A stretch of DNA of 64,000 nt from NCBI GenBank assembly GCA_030581615.1, contig JAKTTT010000002.1, positions 248,001-312,000 of the forward strand, read 5' to 3'. Below, one piece after another: positions 20,820 to 31,247 of the stretch (its first letter is position 1; each line of letters opens with the position of its first letter). Position numbers and translations under genes: made by a program. This stretch comes from Alloascoidea africana. Its lineage: Eukaryota > Ascomycota > Alloascoideomycetes > Alloascoideales > Alloascoideaceae. The notes beneath the pieces were generated by a model. That model did not search any database, was not told the DNA's origin, and saw nothing but the letters and a program-made list of their open reading frames with translations.

Positions 20820-22025
20820 TCAAAACTCAGCAAAGGCCAATTCATAGACGTAACCAATGACCAATTTGCAATGCTCAGCCATATGCTCAAAGCTCAATCT
20901 ATCGAGGGTATCTCTACTTGAATGAATAAAGGGATTGGAGTCTTCGAATTCGGACTCGATGACAAATGCACTTGGATAGCCATACTTGGAAGCAGAGGCA
21001 TGGTCGGAGCAACTGTAACCGCATTTTGTCTCAACATAGGGGATCGACAAGTACTCATCCACAATCAGCTTGACAAACTCGGTGAGACCCGCGTGGACGT
21101 AGTCAGTGATGACGCCAAGCGCTTCGGGCTTGCCATTATCAAGAGTCTTTTGAACGTAGCCTGTCATGTCCTGTTGAAGCATAGCCACGACCTGTTTCTG
21201 CTTGGAAGAGTATTCACGGAAGATATCCTGGCTCCCCAATAGTCCACCTTCCTCTGCCGAGTACCAATGGAACTCAATTGTGTTTTCGGGCTCAAGGCCA
21301 GACTCGACAATGATCCGGAACGCTTCAAGAGTCGTCACGGTGCCACTCCCATCGTCATCAGCACCAGGAGCGCTCAAAAAGCTTGGAAGAATCAAGTTTG
21401 TGGAATCTTGGTGAGCACCCACGACCACAACCGGGCCTTTTTTAGAAGCATTTTTGCCCGGGATAGATGCAACAAGTGAGAGTTGAGCCCATGAGTGGTG
21501 GAAAGGATACACGGAAATGTTTGTATTCACACTGGCAATCTCCTTGACCTGCTCAAACAGCCACAACGAGCTCTCCTTCCCGGTTTCACTCTTGTAATAG
21601 CGAGTATAAAAAGAAGAAAAATTGGCCAGGTTCGAGTGCATGTTTTGTGTAGATATCTCAGGCAGCAGTTTCGTAACCTGTTTCTGGAAAGAGACGTGTT
21701 TAGGATAGTGGATCTCGGGCACTTCCAGGGCCTCTGGCTCTTTCCTGAGCCAGGATTCAGTGATGTCCATGAACTTGATGCCTCTTCGAACGAGCTCGTC
21801 CTTGTCGCTTTCCCTGATCCACCTGGTTTCCTGGATTCCGGTTTGAATCAGTCGTTTCTCGTTGTTGCCCCCGACCAGCCTGTGCCAGAGATATGAGGGC
21901 AACGCCACGACGGACTGGAGATCCAGCACGGTGGGGCCCATGAACAGAGGCAGGGCCTGGACCTGGGCGAGCAGACAGAGCGCGAGCGCGAGCTTGAGCG
22001 CGGCGATGGTGGGAAACAGCTTCAT
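20820..22025 (-). CDS. Secreted M28 leucine aminopeptidase (LapA type)
   Basis: A 401-residue zinc aminopeptidase of family M28, related to fungal extracellular leucine aminopeptidases. Residues 1-24 form a signal peptide ending in VQA before LPLFMG. Metal ligands are visible in order: His in VVGAHQDSTN, Asp in APGADDDGSGTV, the Glu pair in WYSAEEGGLLGS (general base and ligand), Asp in LQQDMTGY and His in PFIHSSRDTLDRLS. CGYSCSDH supplies the usual cysteine pair. A propeptide of about 60-90 residues is expected after the signal. The 5' half of the gene is GC-rich compared with neighbours. It is divergent from IMP dehydrogenase. Confidence 0.9.
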   Translation of the reverse strand: MKLFPTIAALKLALALCLLAQVQALPLFMGPTVLDLQSVVALPSYLWHRLVGGNNEKRLIQTGIQETRWIRESDKDELVRRGIKFMDITESWLRKEPEALEVPEIHYPKHVSFQKQVTKLLPEISTQNMHSNLANFSSFYTRYYKSETGKESSLWLFEQVKEIASVNTNISVYPFHHSWAQLSLVASIPGKNASKKGPVVVVGAHQDSTNLILPSFLSAPGADDDGSGTVTTLEAFRIIVESGLEPENTIEFHWYSAEEGGLLGSQDIFREYSSKQKQVVAMLQQDMTGYVQKTLDNGKPEALGVITDYVHAGLTEFVKLIVDEYLSIPYVETKCGYSCSDHASASKYGYPSAFVIESEFEDSNPFIHSSRDTLDRLSFEHMAEHCKLVIGYVYELAFAEF

Positions 22026-22440
22026 TACGGGGGAAAGAGTCGCTTGTGGGAGAGGAAGAGGAAGAAGAGGGCGTGGAGCAGAACCGAGCCGCGCTGCCTT
22101 GCCCGGGCACTGGGACTGGCAGAAAACAGCCGTTGGGGCCAGATGGCTGCCGGGAACGAGGTCTGTGCCGTGAAGGAGCTCTCTGGCCGTCGTTCCAAGG
22201 CAGTAGTCCGGCTCTTGGAGCTGATCTCAGCTCTCGTTCCAGCTCCATCGGCAAACAGCTTCTGGTGTTGCCAATTAGCTCCTCCCGACCCGCAAAGGAA
22301 AGCCCGAGAAAAAAATTAGAAAAAAAGTTTGGCAAAACTCACCTTCTTTTCTTCCTGGCCATCTCCAACAGCTTTTTGGTTCTTGGTTTTTGGTTCTTGG
22401 TCCGCCGCAACGGTTCTATTCAACAAAAAAGTGCCCAGTG
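22026..22440. promoter_or_regulatory. Divergent promoter of aminopeptidase and IMPDH
   Basis: 415 bp, GC-rich on the left, with repeated TTTGGTTCTTGG motifs near 22370-22400 just before the IMPDH start. No clear TATA box is seen, as is common for housekeeping genes. Confidence 0.4.
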
Positions 22441-24126
22441 ATGTCGTATGAGAAACCCGAGAACGCTCTCAAGCTCCTAAACGAGTACAAGATGAAGGAT
22501 GGTCTTGACGTCCACACGTTGATGGACTCGACGATTCGGGGTGGTTTAACCTACAATGATTTCCTTTTGCTTCCTGGCAAGATTGGTAAGTGAAAGAAAT
22601 CCCCGATCTTTCTCATCACTTTCGGCTTTCGGCTTTCTGCTTTCTGCTTTCTGCTTTCTGCTTTCTGCTTCCAGCATTCCTAACCATCCATCCCATGTGT
22701 AGAGTTTCCCTCTTCGGAGGTTTCACTGGTGTCCAAACTCACGAAAAGAATCACACTGAATGCCCCGTTTGTGTCCTCGCCCATGGACACGGTCACAGAG
22801 GCAAACATGGCGATCCATATGGCTCTTCTCGGCGGTATTGGAATCATCCATCATAACTGTAGCGCGGAAGAACAGGCCGCGATGGTCCGCAAGGTAAAGA
22901 CGTACGAGAACGGATTCATCAGCGAACCGGTGGTGATTTCAGACCAGGTCACCGTGGGAGACGTGAAGAATTTGAAGCAGACTTTGGGATTTTCAGGGTT
23001 CCCTGTCACTGAAGGTGGGAAATTCCCCGGTAAGCTTCTTGGGCTGATTACTTCGCGAGACGTTGAGTTCCACGAGGATGACTCAACACCTGTCAAGGAC
23101 ATCATGACCACGGACTTGATCGTGGCTCCCAAGGGCATCGATCTGCTAGGTGCCAACGAGATTCTCCGCCAGTCCAAAAAGGGGAAATTGCCGGTGGTGG
23201 ATTCGGAAGGACGGCTGGTCTCGTTGGTCTCGTACGCGGACTTGAAGAAAAACTACAACTATCCGCTGGCTTCCAAATCCCCAGACTCGAAACAGCTCTT
23301 GGTCGGTGCTGCCATTGGCACCCGGCCAGATGACAAGGACCGCCTGGCCCAGCTGGTCGCCGCGGGCCTGGACGTTGTGATTCTGGACTCGTCCCAGGGC
23401 AACTCGGTCTACCAGGTCGACATGATCCAGTGGATCAAGAACACGTATCCGGACCTGGAAGTGGTTGCCGGCAACGTTGTCACTCGCGAACAGGCCGCCA
23501 GTCTGATCCAGGCCGGAGCAGACGGGCTCCGAATCGGCATGGGCTCGGGCTCGATCTGTATCACCCAGGAGGTGATGGCCGTGGGCAGGCCCCAGGGAAC
23601 CGCGGTCTACGCCGTTTCGCAGTTTGCCAACAGGTTCGGCGTGCCCACGCTGGCCGACGGCGGGATCCAGAACATTGGACACATCACGAAGGCCGTTTCC
23701 CTTGGAGCCTCGTGTGTCATGATGGGCGGGCTGCTCGCGGGCACGACGGAGGCCCCCGGCGAGTATTTCTACAGAGACGGCAAACGGCTCAAGTCCTATC
23801 GCGGCATGGGCTCAATCGCAGCGATGGAGCAGAGAACCACCAGTGACAATGCTGCCACGTCTCGCTACTTTTCCGAATCAGATGCCGTTTTGGTCGCCCA
23901 GGGCGTGAGTGGTGCCGTGGTGGACAAGGGTTCAATCACCAAGTTTGTGCCTTATCTGTACAGTGGATTGCAACATGGTTTACAAGACATTGGAGTCACT
24001 TCTATTGAAGCTTTTAGAAAAGAGGTTGATTCAGGAAACGTTCGGTTTGAATATAGAACGGCTTCTGCTCAATTGGAAGGTGGAGTTCACTCTTTACACT
24101 CGTACGAAAAGAGACTTCATAACTGA
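22441..24126 (+). CDS. IMD: Inosine-5'-monophosphate dehydrogenase
   Basis: Oxidises IMP to XMP with NAD, the rate-limiting step of GTP synthesis. Exons 22441-22585 and 22703-24126 join to give 522 residues, the usual length. Exon 1 ends in [15 protein letters not shown] and exon 2 resumes [19 protein letters not shown], exactly as in other fungal enzymes. The CBS pair lies at about residues 110-230. The catalytic loop [20 protein letters not shown] holds the active-site Cys, and the flap carries [12 protein letters not shown]. The intron (22586-22702) has GTAAGT, TCCTAACC and TGTAG, and contains a 7-bp tandem repeat. Exon 2 is markedly GC-rich, with G/C-ending codons, suggesting high expression. 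Confidence 0.95.
22620..22668 (+). repeat. Heptamer tandem repeat inside the IMPDH intron
   Basis: Seven consecutive 7-bp units, two TTTCGGC followed by five TTTCTGC. They lie upstream of the TCCTAACC branch site and supply pyrimidine-rich sequence. Confidence 0.85.
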
Positions 24127-24476
24127 GGATAATTCCATAGATTTGTGTACTTTTTTGTTTTGAATTTTGAATTTTGAATTTTTGGCTTTGGGGATTTGTA
24201 AACAAGTAGTTTGTAGATCTATGAAAAAAAGATATTGCTGTGTATTCTGAGAACATTGGATAAAACTACAAATAAAGAGCCTGTCAGTACAAGCATTCTC
24301 TAGGTTTGTGGGTGGATATGAGACACACAGAAGGTAAACAAAAAAATAATAACATCATCTGGTAATTTGTCTCTAGCCTCACTTTCCGAAAAGTTGACAC
24401 AGCGAACTGTCTACCCCTTTCGCTTCTTCCTACAAGTTCTGGATTGGTAGGTGTCTTCTGACCACTATTATCTCCC
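24127..24476. other. IMPDH 3' flank and TEM1 promoter
   Basis: About 350 bp with TTTTGAATTTTGAATTTT repeats soon after the IMPDH stop, a likely polyadenylation region. No extra gene is seen. Confidence 0.4.
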
Positions 24477-25250
24477 ATGGCGGAAACTTCGGACTCTGTT
24501 GATCCGGGACTAAACAGTTCCACAAGCTCCAGGCATTCAAATTCAGGAGTCAGCACGTATGTATACCTTACTCCGACGCTCTCTCAGAAGATGTTGGTTC
24601 ATTAACCCATATTGCTATTTAGAATATCTCTAAAAGTTGGATTGATTGGAGATGCTCAAATCGGCAAAACCTCACTTATGGTGAAATACGTGGAGGGAAA
24701 CTATGATGAAGAATACGTTCAAACTTTGGGGGTCAATTTCATGGAGAAGACAATTGCGATTCGAAACACAGACATTACATTTTCGATATGGGATTTGGGA
24801 GGACAAAGAGAATTCATCAACATGTTACCTCTGGTTTCGAACGATGCAGTTGCCATTTTGTTCATGTTTGATCTTACGAGAAAGTCCACTTTGAACAGTG
24901 TTAAAGAATGGTATAGACAGGTGAGAGGATTCAACAAAACCGCAATTCCGTTTCTTGTAGGGACGAAATACGATCTATTTGCAGAAATGCCAAAGGAAGA
25001 TCAGGAAGAAGTCAGTGTTCATGCACAGCGTTTTGCAAAAGCCATGAAAGCGAGTCTGATATTCTGTTCCACGAGTCATTCGATCAACGTTCAAAAGGTG
25101 TGTTTTATTGCTATTGCTATTGCTATTGGGTATGCTAACAGCAGAGTGTAGATCTTCAAGATTGTGCTTTCCAAGGCCTTTGACCTCAAGCTGACGATTC
25201 CTGAAATTGTCAACGTTGGAGAGCCGCTATTGGTGTATCAGCACTGGTAG
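24477..25250 (+). CDS. TEM1: Tem1/Spg1-type small GTPase of the mitotic exit network
   Basis: Tem1/Spg1 sits on the spindle pole body and switches on the kinase cascade for mitotic exit and cytokinesis. Three exons (24477-24556, 24623-25097, 25152-25250) give 217 residues. G motifs are GDAQIGKTS (P-loop), WDLGGQRE (switch II, with the GG typical of this subfamily) and GTKYD. The end [24 protein letters not shown], then [10 protein letters not shown], is the Tem1/Spg1 C-terminus and fixes intron 2. Intron 1 (24557-24622) is GTATGT...ATTAAC...TTTAG; intron 2 (25098-25151, only 54 nt) is GTGTGT...GCTAAC...TGTAG and contains TTGCTA repeats. The N-terminal 26 residues are Ser-rich and variable. 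Confidence 0.92.
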
Positions 25251-25710
25251 AGCAGATCGTCTTGTTTCCACTTGTTTCCACTCGTTTCATTTGTTTCTCT
25301 AGTGTTGCTTTTCGGGCGTTAATCGCATTTTGGGGGTTGTAATCATCTGTTCGTACCAGGCATTATTAGCATTAGCACCTTGTAGACTCTCGACATGTCC
25401 ACACAGCCACAGCCACAGACCACACCTCCTTGCCTGGTCCTTCTCCAGGCCCCTTGAGCCTCTCCCGAGCCCTGCTCCGAGCCCTGCTCCGAGCCCCGAG
25501 ACATCGACCAGACACAGCCGGCTTGGCAAACTCAGCCTGGCTCCGTCGCAAACATCGAAACTCTTATTTGCAGCCTCGTGGGAACAAAATGAACCGCCAT
25601 GCCCGGTCACACCCAAACACATCCCGATTTTATATAAGGACCGGGCCTCGCTTCACCTTCACACAATACCAACAACTCTCTTTTTTCTCCTTATCCCTCC
25701 CCCACCACCA
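25251..25710. other. Promoter region of the SUR7-family gene
   Basis: About 460 bp with Pro/Ala-coding-like GC-rich repeats (CGAGCCCTGCTC and similar, about 25460-25500) and a TATATAA element near 25631. The upstream frame continues into the gene but lacks any family feature, so it is left as promoter. Confidence 0.45.
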
Positions 25711-26649
25711 ATGCTGTCTTTTTGTAGAAACCTGTTTCTGATCATACCGCTGACGCTCTCGCTTGCTGTGATCCTGCTTTCTGTGCTCGCTTTCGTTGGC
25801 TCCACCGACAACTCCTCCGCTCTCACAAGCATCTTCCTGCTTAGACTAAACATAAGTGACCTCAACTATGCAAAAGTAATAGTGACTGCTTCAGACTCAT
25901 CATCAAACTCGGAGCTCACAAACCTGCTTGGTTCGGATCTCGCAAACGGACTGATAAACGCTGCAGGTTCGACCATTGCATCTGAGCTCGGGATTGGAGA
26001 CATTTACTCTGCCGGTCTTTGGAACTACTGTAAAGGTAATTTGAAAGAAAACAACCCGGATGAAATCAATTACACATATTGCTCCAAACCCGAGTTTTTC
26101 TACCATTTTGATCCCATAAAAGTTTTGGAAAAAGAATTACAAAACTCGACAAATGAAGAGGTTGCATCTGCTCTGAAATCAAACCTCGAACTATACCTGG
26201 GCGATGACCTGGATGACTACATGGGTATTTACAAAACCATCGTCAAGGTCGTGTTCATTTGCTACATCATTGGCATTGTACTCACGGCCATTTCATTCAT
26301 CGTTGGCATTTTCTCTTGTTGTAGCAATGGTTGCAACATCTTCAATACGTTTGTTGTTCTGATTGCAACTGTAGCGCTCATCATCGCCATGGGTGGCAGT
26401 ACGGGGGCTGTGATCGTTCTGCGCAACATCTTTAATGACAACGCTAAAGATTACAACATCTCTGCAAGCGTCTCAACCGCCTACCTGGGTCTGGCATGGG
26501 CTGCTGTAGCCGCAAGTATACTGGCCTTTATCTTCTGGGTCGTGGGTGCCTGTTGTGGATGTTGCGGCATGTCGGGGAGAAGAGGCAGGTCGCGACGATC
26601 CGATGAGGAAAAACAGCCTTTTATGGGTTATGCCTATAATAATAAATGA
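25711..26649 (+). CDS. SUR7/PalI-family four-span plasma membrane protein
   Basis: A 312-residue protein with a first membrane segment at about residues 8-30. An extracellular region of about 150 residues follows, containing the claudin-like GLWNYC motif and a later Cys, with several N-X-S/T sites. Three more hydrophobic segments lie in the C-terminal half, before a short Arg-rich, cytoplasmic tail with CCGCCGMSGRRGRSRR. This is the layout of Sur7, Fmp45 and Pun1, which mark eisosome/MCC domains or respond to stress. The start at 25711 puts the first membrane segment at the N-terminus and follows a TATA box by about 75 bp. Which paralogue it corresponds to is unclear. Confidence 0.75.
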   Translation: MLSFCRNLFLIIPLTLSLAVILLSVLAFVGSTDNSSALTSIFLLRLNISDLNYAKVIVTASDSSSNSELTNLLGSDLANGLINAAGSTIASELGIGDIYSAGLWNYCKGNLKENNPDEINYTYCSKPEFFYHFDPIKVLEKELQNSTNEEVASALKSNLELYLGDDLDDYMGIYKTIVKVVFICYIIGIVLTAISFIVGIFSCCSNGCNIFNTFVVLIATVALIIAMGGSTGAVIVLRNIFNDNAKDYNISASVSTAYLGLAWAAVAASILAFIFWVVGACCGCCGMSGRRGRSRRSDEEKQPFMGYAYNNK

Positions 26650-28220
26650 GCAACAAATAAAAAGTATTGACACCTTTTTCTGCGTTTGTTCATGGTTTTA
26701 TTTTTATTAAGGTATATATTATTTTTGGTTTTTGTCGTTTATATAGACACATCTGATTAATAGTGCGTTCTTTCCATGTTGTTGAATAACCTACCACTTT
26801 CGTAATATTCGTTGAAATATATATTTTGAATAAGATATACTCCCAGAGTGTCGGGGGTTGGATCTAAAGTTTGGGTCAACAATCAAAAACGATCGATCGA
26901 TCCCATTCTCATCGGACTAACTAACTTGTGTAGCAACTCAACTCAACTCAACTCCATTGGGCTTAGTCAAAAGTCTAAAAAGTAACGAACCTTAAGGTAT
27001 AGGCCCTATTATTTGGTTCCAAAAGAGTGGTGGTGTCTTGTCAAACTTGTGACTGTCATACTCTCATTTTTCCGCCATCTCAATACATTGTGGAACACTA
27101 TATTCAGAAACTATTCTCTGTAATCCAATCCAATTTTGAGACTATAAGAAAAAACGAAACGAAACGAAACGAAACGGGTGATTTTTGTTTTCCTGCCATT
27201 TAATTAATCATTGATCATTCGCTTACTTGCACCATAGAAGCTGATTCCGGGACCTAAAGCAAGTAAGTGTATTTGAAAAACTGAATTGGATCCAAAATGC
27301 GGCTGAGAATCTACTTCCACAAAATCAGGTCAAAAATAGATGTGCGGTGTGTGTGTTTCCATGCAGAAGATCGTTTTGAAAAAAAAATAAAATTTAAAAC
27401 GGTATTTCTTTGCTTTAGTATAAGGAGATCCCAAACAAATCCTTCAGGAGATGATGATGGTGAAATTAGCAATGAGACATGTTTTCATTGTGGTGCTAAA
27501 CCAAAGTTTATCCTTGATTAGGTTTCTAGAAATCTGACCTTTTTTGACTTTTTTCCATGCGATTGAGGCACCAGACACACATACAAATTCCGTGATTTTC
27601 CCTGTATCCATACAAAAAATAAAACACGGATGGTTTATTTGATTGTCCAACGGCGGTCGTTAGAACATCTATTGATAAGGAATTTTGGTGTGGACCAAAT
27701 TAACTAATTGGTACCAGTGGTATAATTAACCTTTTGTACCAGAGGAGAGGGATCGGATGATGATGGCGAACCTTGGCCGAGCAAGCGGGTAGCGGATAGC
27801 GGATAGTCCGCTGGCCGCTACACTGCGATTGGAACCAGTTGAGCCGGTTCTTGGTCTTGTTCTTGTTCTTCTCGAGATGCCCAGGGAAAAGACATCCTGA
27901 GCGCATGGAATGGAATATTCGCCCTCTCGTATGCGTTTATGCGACACCTGAGGAACCGATGACGGCGGCCTGGGCTAGCCGCGAGCTTTTCGAAGCGAGC
28001 CGGAGCGAAGAAGCCAGACTCTAGAGTCTGACTCCAAAGTCTAGGTTTGCGTGCAGTCTGCCCATCGCCGTCACCAGATGAGCCGATCACGGGGAGAAGA
28101 GATCGGTGTATGCAGTTATAGCGATGTGGATGGATCCGGTATAAAAGACATTGGGTCTGCTATTTCTTCCCTCTATCATCATTCAATCAATTCCCACACA
28201 TCTAGTCTATCTATACCATT
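26650..28220. other. Long 5' region of pyruvate decarboxylase
   Basis: 1.57 kb. It holds short tandem repeats (CAACT x4 at about 26935-26953, GAAAC x4 at about 27153-27175), a GC-rich block at about 27740-28030, and a TATAAAA element near 28140 about 80 bp before the start. No convincing gene is present; this long promoter suits a strongly regulated glycolytic gene. Confidence 0.5.
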
Positions 28221-29918
28221 ATGTCCGGCTCGAAACAGATCACTCTGGCAGAATACCTGTTCCAGCGTCTTCGCCAACTGGAAGTCCGATCCATCTTTGG
28301 TCTTCCCGGTGACTTCAACCTGGCCCTTCTTGACAAGATCTACGAGGTTGAAGGGATGAGATGGGTAGGCAATGCCAATGAATTGAACGCCGGTTATGCC
28401 GCCGATGGCTACTCAAGAGTCAAAGGACTGTCCTGTATCGTTACAACGTTCGGTGTTGGTGAGCTTTCAACAGTAAACGCCATTGCGGGCTCCTACGCTG
28501 AACACGTTGGCGTTGTTCACGTTGTTGGCGTACCTTCAATTGCTTCCCAGGCCAAACAGCTATTGCTTCATCATACTCTTGGTAACGGTGACTTTACCGT
28601 TTTCCAAAGAATGTCCTCAAACATTTCTCAAACCACCGCTTTCCTCCAAGATTTACACTCTGCACCTTCGGAAATCGATAGAGTCATCCGTGATGCATAC
28701 ATTTACCAACGACCGGTTTATGTCGCTTTCCCTTCTAATTTCGTCGAATTGCAAGTGCCTGCTTCTTTGCTCGATACTCCAATTGACCTGAATCTGAAGC
28801 CCAATGACCCAGAGGCTGAGGAAGAGGTCGTTTCGGAAATCTTGGAGATGGTATCCGCTGCGAAAAACCCAGTTGTCTTGGTCGATGCCTGTGCCTCTCG
28901 TCATAACGTCAAGGAGGAAGCTTCTCGATTGATTGACATTACCCAATTCCCAGTATTTGTCACTCCAATGGGTAAAGGTGCCTTTAACGAACATCATCCA
29001 AGGTTTGGAGGCGTTTATGTTGGTACACTTTCATACCCCGAGGTGAAGGAAGCTGTTGAATCCTCAGATTTGATCTTGTCAATTGGTGCCATGCTCTCAG
29101 ACTACAACACTGCTTCCTTCTCCTATCATTTCCAAACCAAAAACGTTGTTGAATTGCATTCGGATTACACAAAGATTAGAAATGCATCCTATCCAGGAAT
29201 TCAAATGAAGTTTGTTTTACAAAAACTGCTTTCTTCAATTGGTGCATTTACCAATAATTACAACCCTGTTCCAATCCCAGCGAAAAAAGTGTTGAATACA
29301 CCTGCTCCTTTTGCAACTCCTCTCACCCAACCTTGGTTCTGGACCCGGTTTTCCTCATGGTTAAGACCCGGCGACATTGTAATTAGTGAAACTGGAACTT
29401 CATCATTTGGTATTATTCAAACACAGTTCCCTCCCAATACAACAGGTATTTCTCAAGTTTTGTGGGGGTCAATTGGGTATTCTGTTGGTTCATGTCTTGG
29501 TGCAGTTATGGGTGCGGAAGAAATCAACCCAAACAAGAGAGTTATTCTTTTCGTTGGTGATGGTTCTTTACAATTAACTGTACAAGAAATCTCTACAATG
29601 GTGAAATGGGGGTTAAAGCCTTACATTTTTGTGCTCAATAATGAAGGCTATACTATTGAAAGATTGATCCATGGTCTTACAGCCACATATAACGATATTC
29701 AACCTTGGCATAACACTGGTCTTTTGCCATTGTTTGGTGCGAAAGATTACATCTCGGAAAGAGTTTCCACCACCGGTGAATTCAACAACTTTCTCAATGA
29801 TAAAGAATTTCAAGAACCTACCAAAATCAAACTCATTGAGGTCATGTTGCCAAAACTTGATGCCCCTGAAAATTTGATCCAACAGGCCAAGATTTCAGAA
29901 GCTATGAATTCGGAATAA
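28221..29918 (+). CDS. PDC1: Pyruvate decarboxylase
   Basis: Thiamine-diphosphate enzyme converting pyruvate to acetaldehyde in alcoholic fermentation. The intronless frame gives 565 residues, the family length (563 in yeast Pdc1). The ThDP-activating Glu is E54 in GNANELNAGYAADGY, the catalytic His pair is H117-H118 in LLLHHTLGNGDF, and the cofactor motif is GDGSLQLTVQE through LNNEGYTIERLIHG. Codons are biased to the favoured set in the 5' half. Related indolepyruvate/phenylpyruvate decarboxylases (Aro10) are longer and differ in the GDGS region, so Pdc is preferred. Confidence 0.93.
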   Translation: MSGSKQITLAEYLFQRLRQLEVRSIFGLPGDFNLALLDKIYEVEGMRWVGNANELNAGYAADGYSRVKGLSCIVTTFGVGELSTVNAIAGSYAEHVGVVHVVGVPSIASQAKQLLLHHTLGNGDFTVFQRMSSNISQTTAFLQDLHSAPSEIDRVIRDAYIYQRPVYVAFPSNFVELQVPASLLDTPIDLNLKPNDPEAEEEVVSEILEMVSAAKNPVVLVDACASRHNVKEEASRLIDITQFPVFVTPMGKGAFNEHHPRFGGVYVGTLSYPEVKEAVESSDLILSIGAMLSDYNTASFSYHFQTKNVVELHSDYTKIRNASYPGIQMKFVLQKLLSSIGAFTNNYNPVPIPAKKVLNTPAPFATPLTQPWFWTRFSSWLRPGDIVISETGTSSFGIIQTQFPPNTTGISQVLWGSIGYSVGSCLGAVMGAEEINPNKRVILFVGDGSLQLTVQEISTMVKWGLKPYIFVLNNEGYTIERLIHGLTATYNDIQPWHNTGLLPLFGAKDYISERVSTTGEFNNFLNDKEFQEPTKIKLIEVMLPKLDAPENLIQQAKISEAMNSE

Positions 29919-31247
29919 CCTAAAAACAAAAGCCCCGTTTGATTTTTGTTAATTTATCTTGTGATGTTTGAGTAGCAACTATTGGTGGTTTACCATGTTG
30001 CTTATAGATCAAACCAACTTTTAGATTTTTTTTCTTTTTTTTAGCTAACTATTCTTGTTCTTTAATACTTGTAATGTTAATGTCACACGGAAACTTGCTA
30101 TTGTGTTATTTCTAGAAAATAAAAAATTATGGTTTATTTATGATATAAAATGGAAATGAACAACAACAGTAAACAATGTAAAATGTTTGAATGAAAGGTG
30201 TGGGGGGAGGGGGAACAAAATACAAAATACCACAAAAACACAACGACAAGAGAACAATTGACGTCAAAATTTATTGTTCAACCCACAATTCCAATTAATT
30301 TAGAGAAATGCAGGTATTTGTGAATTTAGAGGCTTCTCTACAAACTCAGAAAAAAAGAGACAGGGAAAAGGGCTTTTTGGAGTTTGATGGCCTGAGCCAT
30401 CATCTAATCAATTACCAGTTACACAAAATAATGGCTTCAATTTTCATGTAAGTTTACGTAAAGCTCAAAGGAAAACAACCCCGGACTTTAAGCTAAGCTG
30501 TTTTTGACAGTATAAATTAAACGGTTTTTGTCGTATTAAAGAATGTTGGTGGTCTCTTTTCTCGCCATGTCCATTTCACCATACTCTTGGCTGCACTTGA
30601 CCAGAGTTATCTCATTCTTTATCTACCAATGCGATTGCAGTTTACCTCTACAATGTATCTGTATCCGTATCCAAAATGCGTCTTACGATCTTCCATTTCC
30701 GTTACAGTGATTACAACTCCCTTTTACGATGAGAAGCGCATGGCGTTAGCGCCATCACTCTGAATTGCGTCTTGGTATGGCCTGTCTTCAAATGTTGCAC
30801 TCCGTTTTGGACTGGACTAGCCTGAGGCGGCTGGGCTGGATACCCGAAAGCGTCCAGCAACTGAGCCTGAGTCCCAACATCAACAGCCACCACCGTCCAC
30901 GCCATTCCCAGCCTCGCTCCCCGGCCCCCTCGAGGTTGTGCCAGGCCCCCCAGGGCGCATAGGGCCCCTAGGGACCTACGGCCCCAGTGACAAGCACAGC
31001 GACCAGCCCTATCCTATCCTGCGAAGAGCACAGGAGTTGCGCTGCTTATGCAAACGGGGAATGTCCCCGGGGGCCGGGTAATCTGTACTCCGGCAGGCAC
31101 ATCATGCATCCCATGGCGGTTCCTACAGATTAAATGATCTTTTTTTCTGTCCCGTACAACATTCTTTCCCCACTGTATAAATCTCTTGGAGAATAGCTTT
31201 TTCTTCTTCAAGTGTGTGTGCTATAGTTGTGAGAAGAACGTTGCAAC
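29919..31247. other. PDC 3' flank and promoter of the coiled-coil gene
   Basis: 1.33 kb. The first half is AT-rich; the second holds a GC-rich block (30780-31000) and a GTATAAATC element near 31175. No gene is recognised. Confidence 0.4.

Noticed and set aside
27726-28090. Minus-strand open frames before pyruvate decarboxylase
   Set aside because: They fall in the GC-rich promoter block, overlap each other and show no recognisable protein features.
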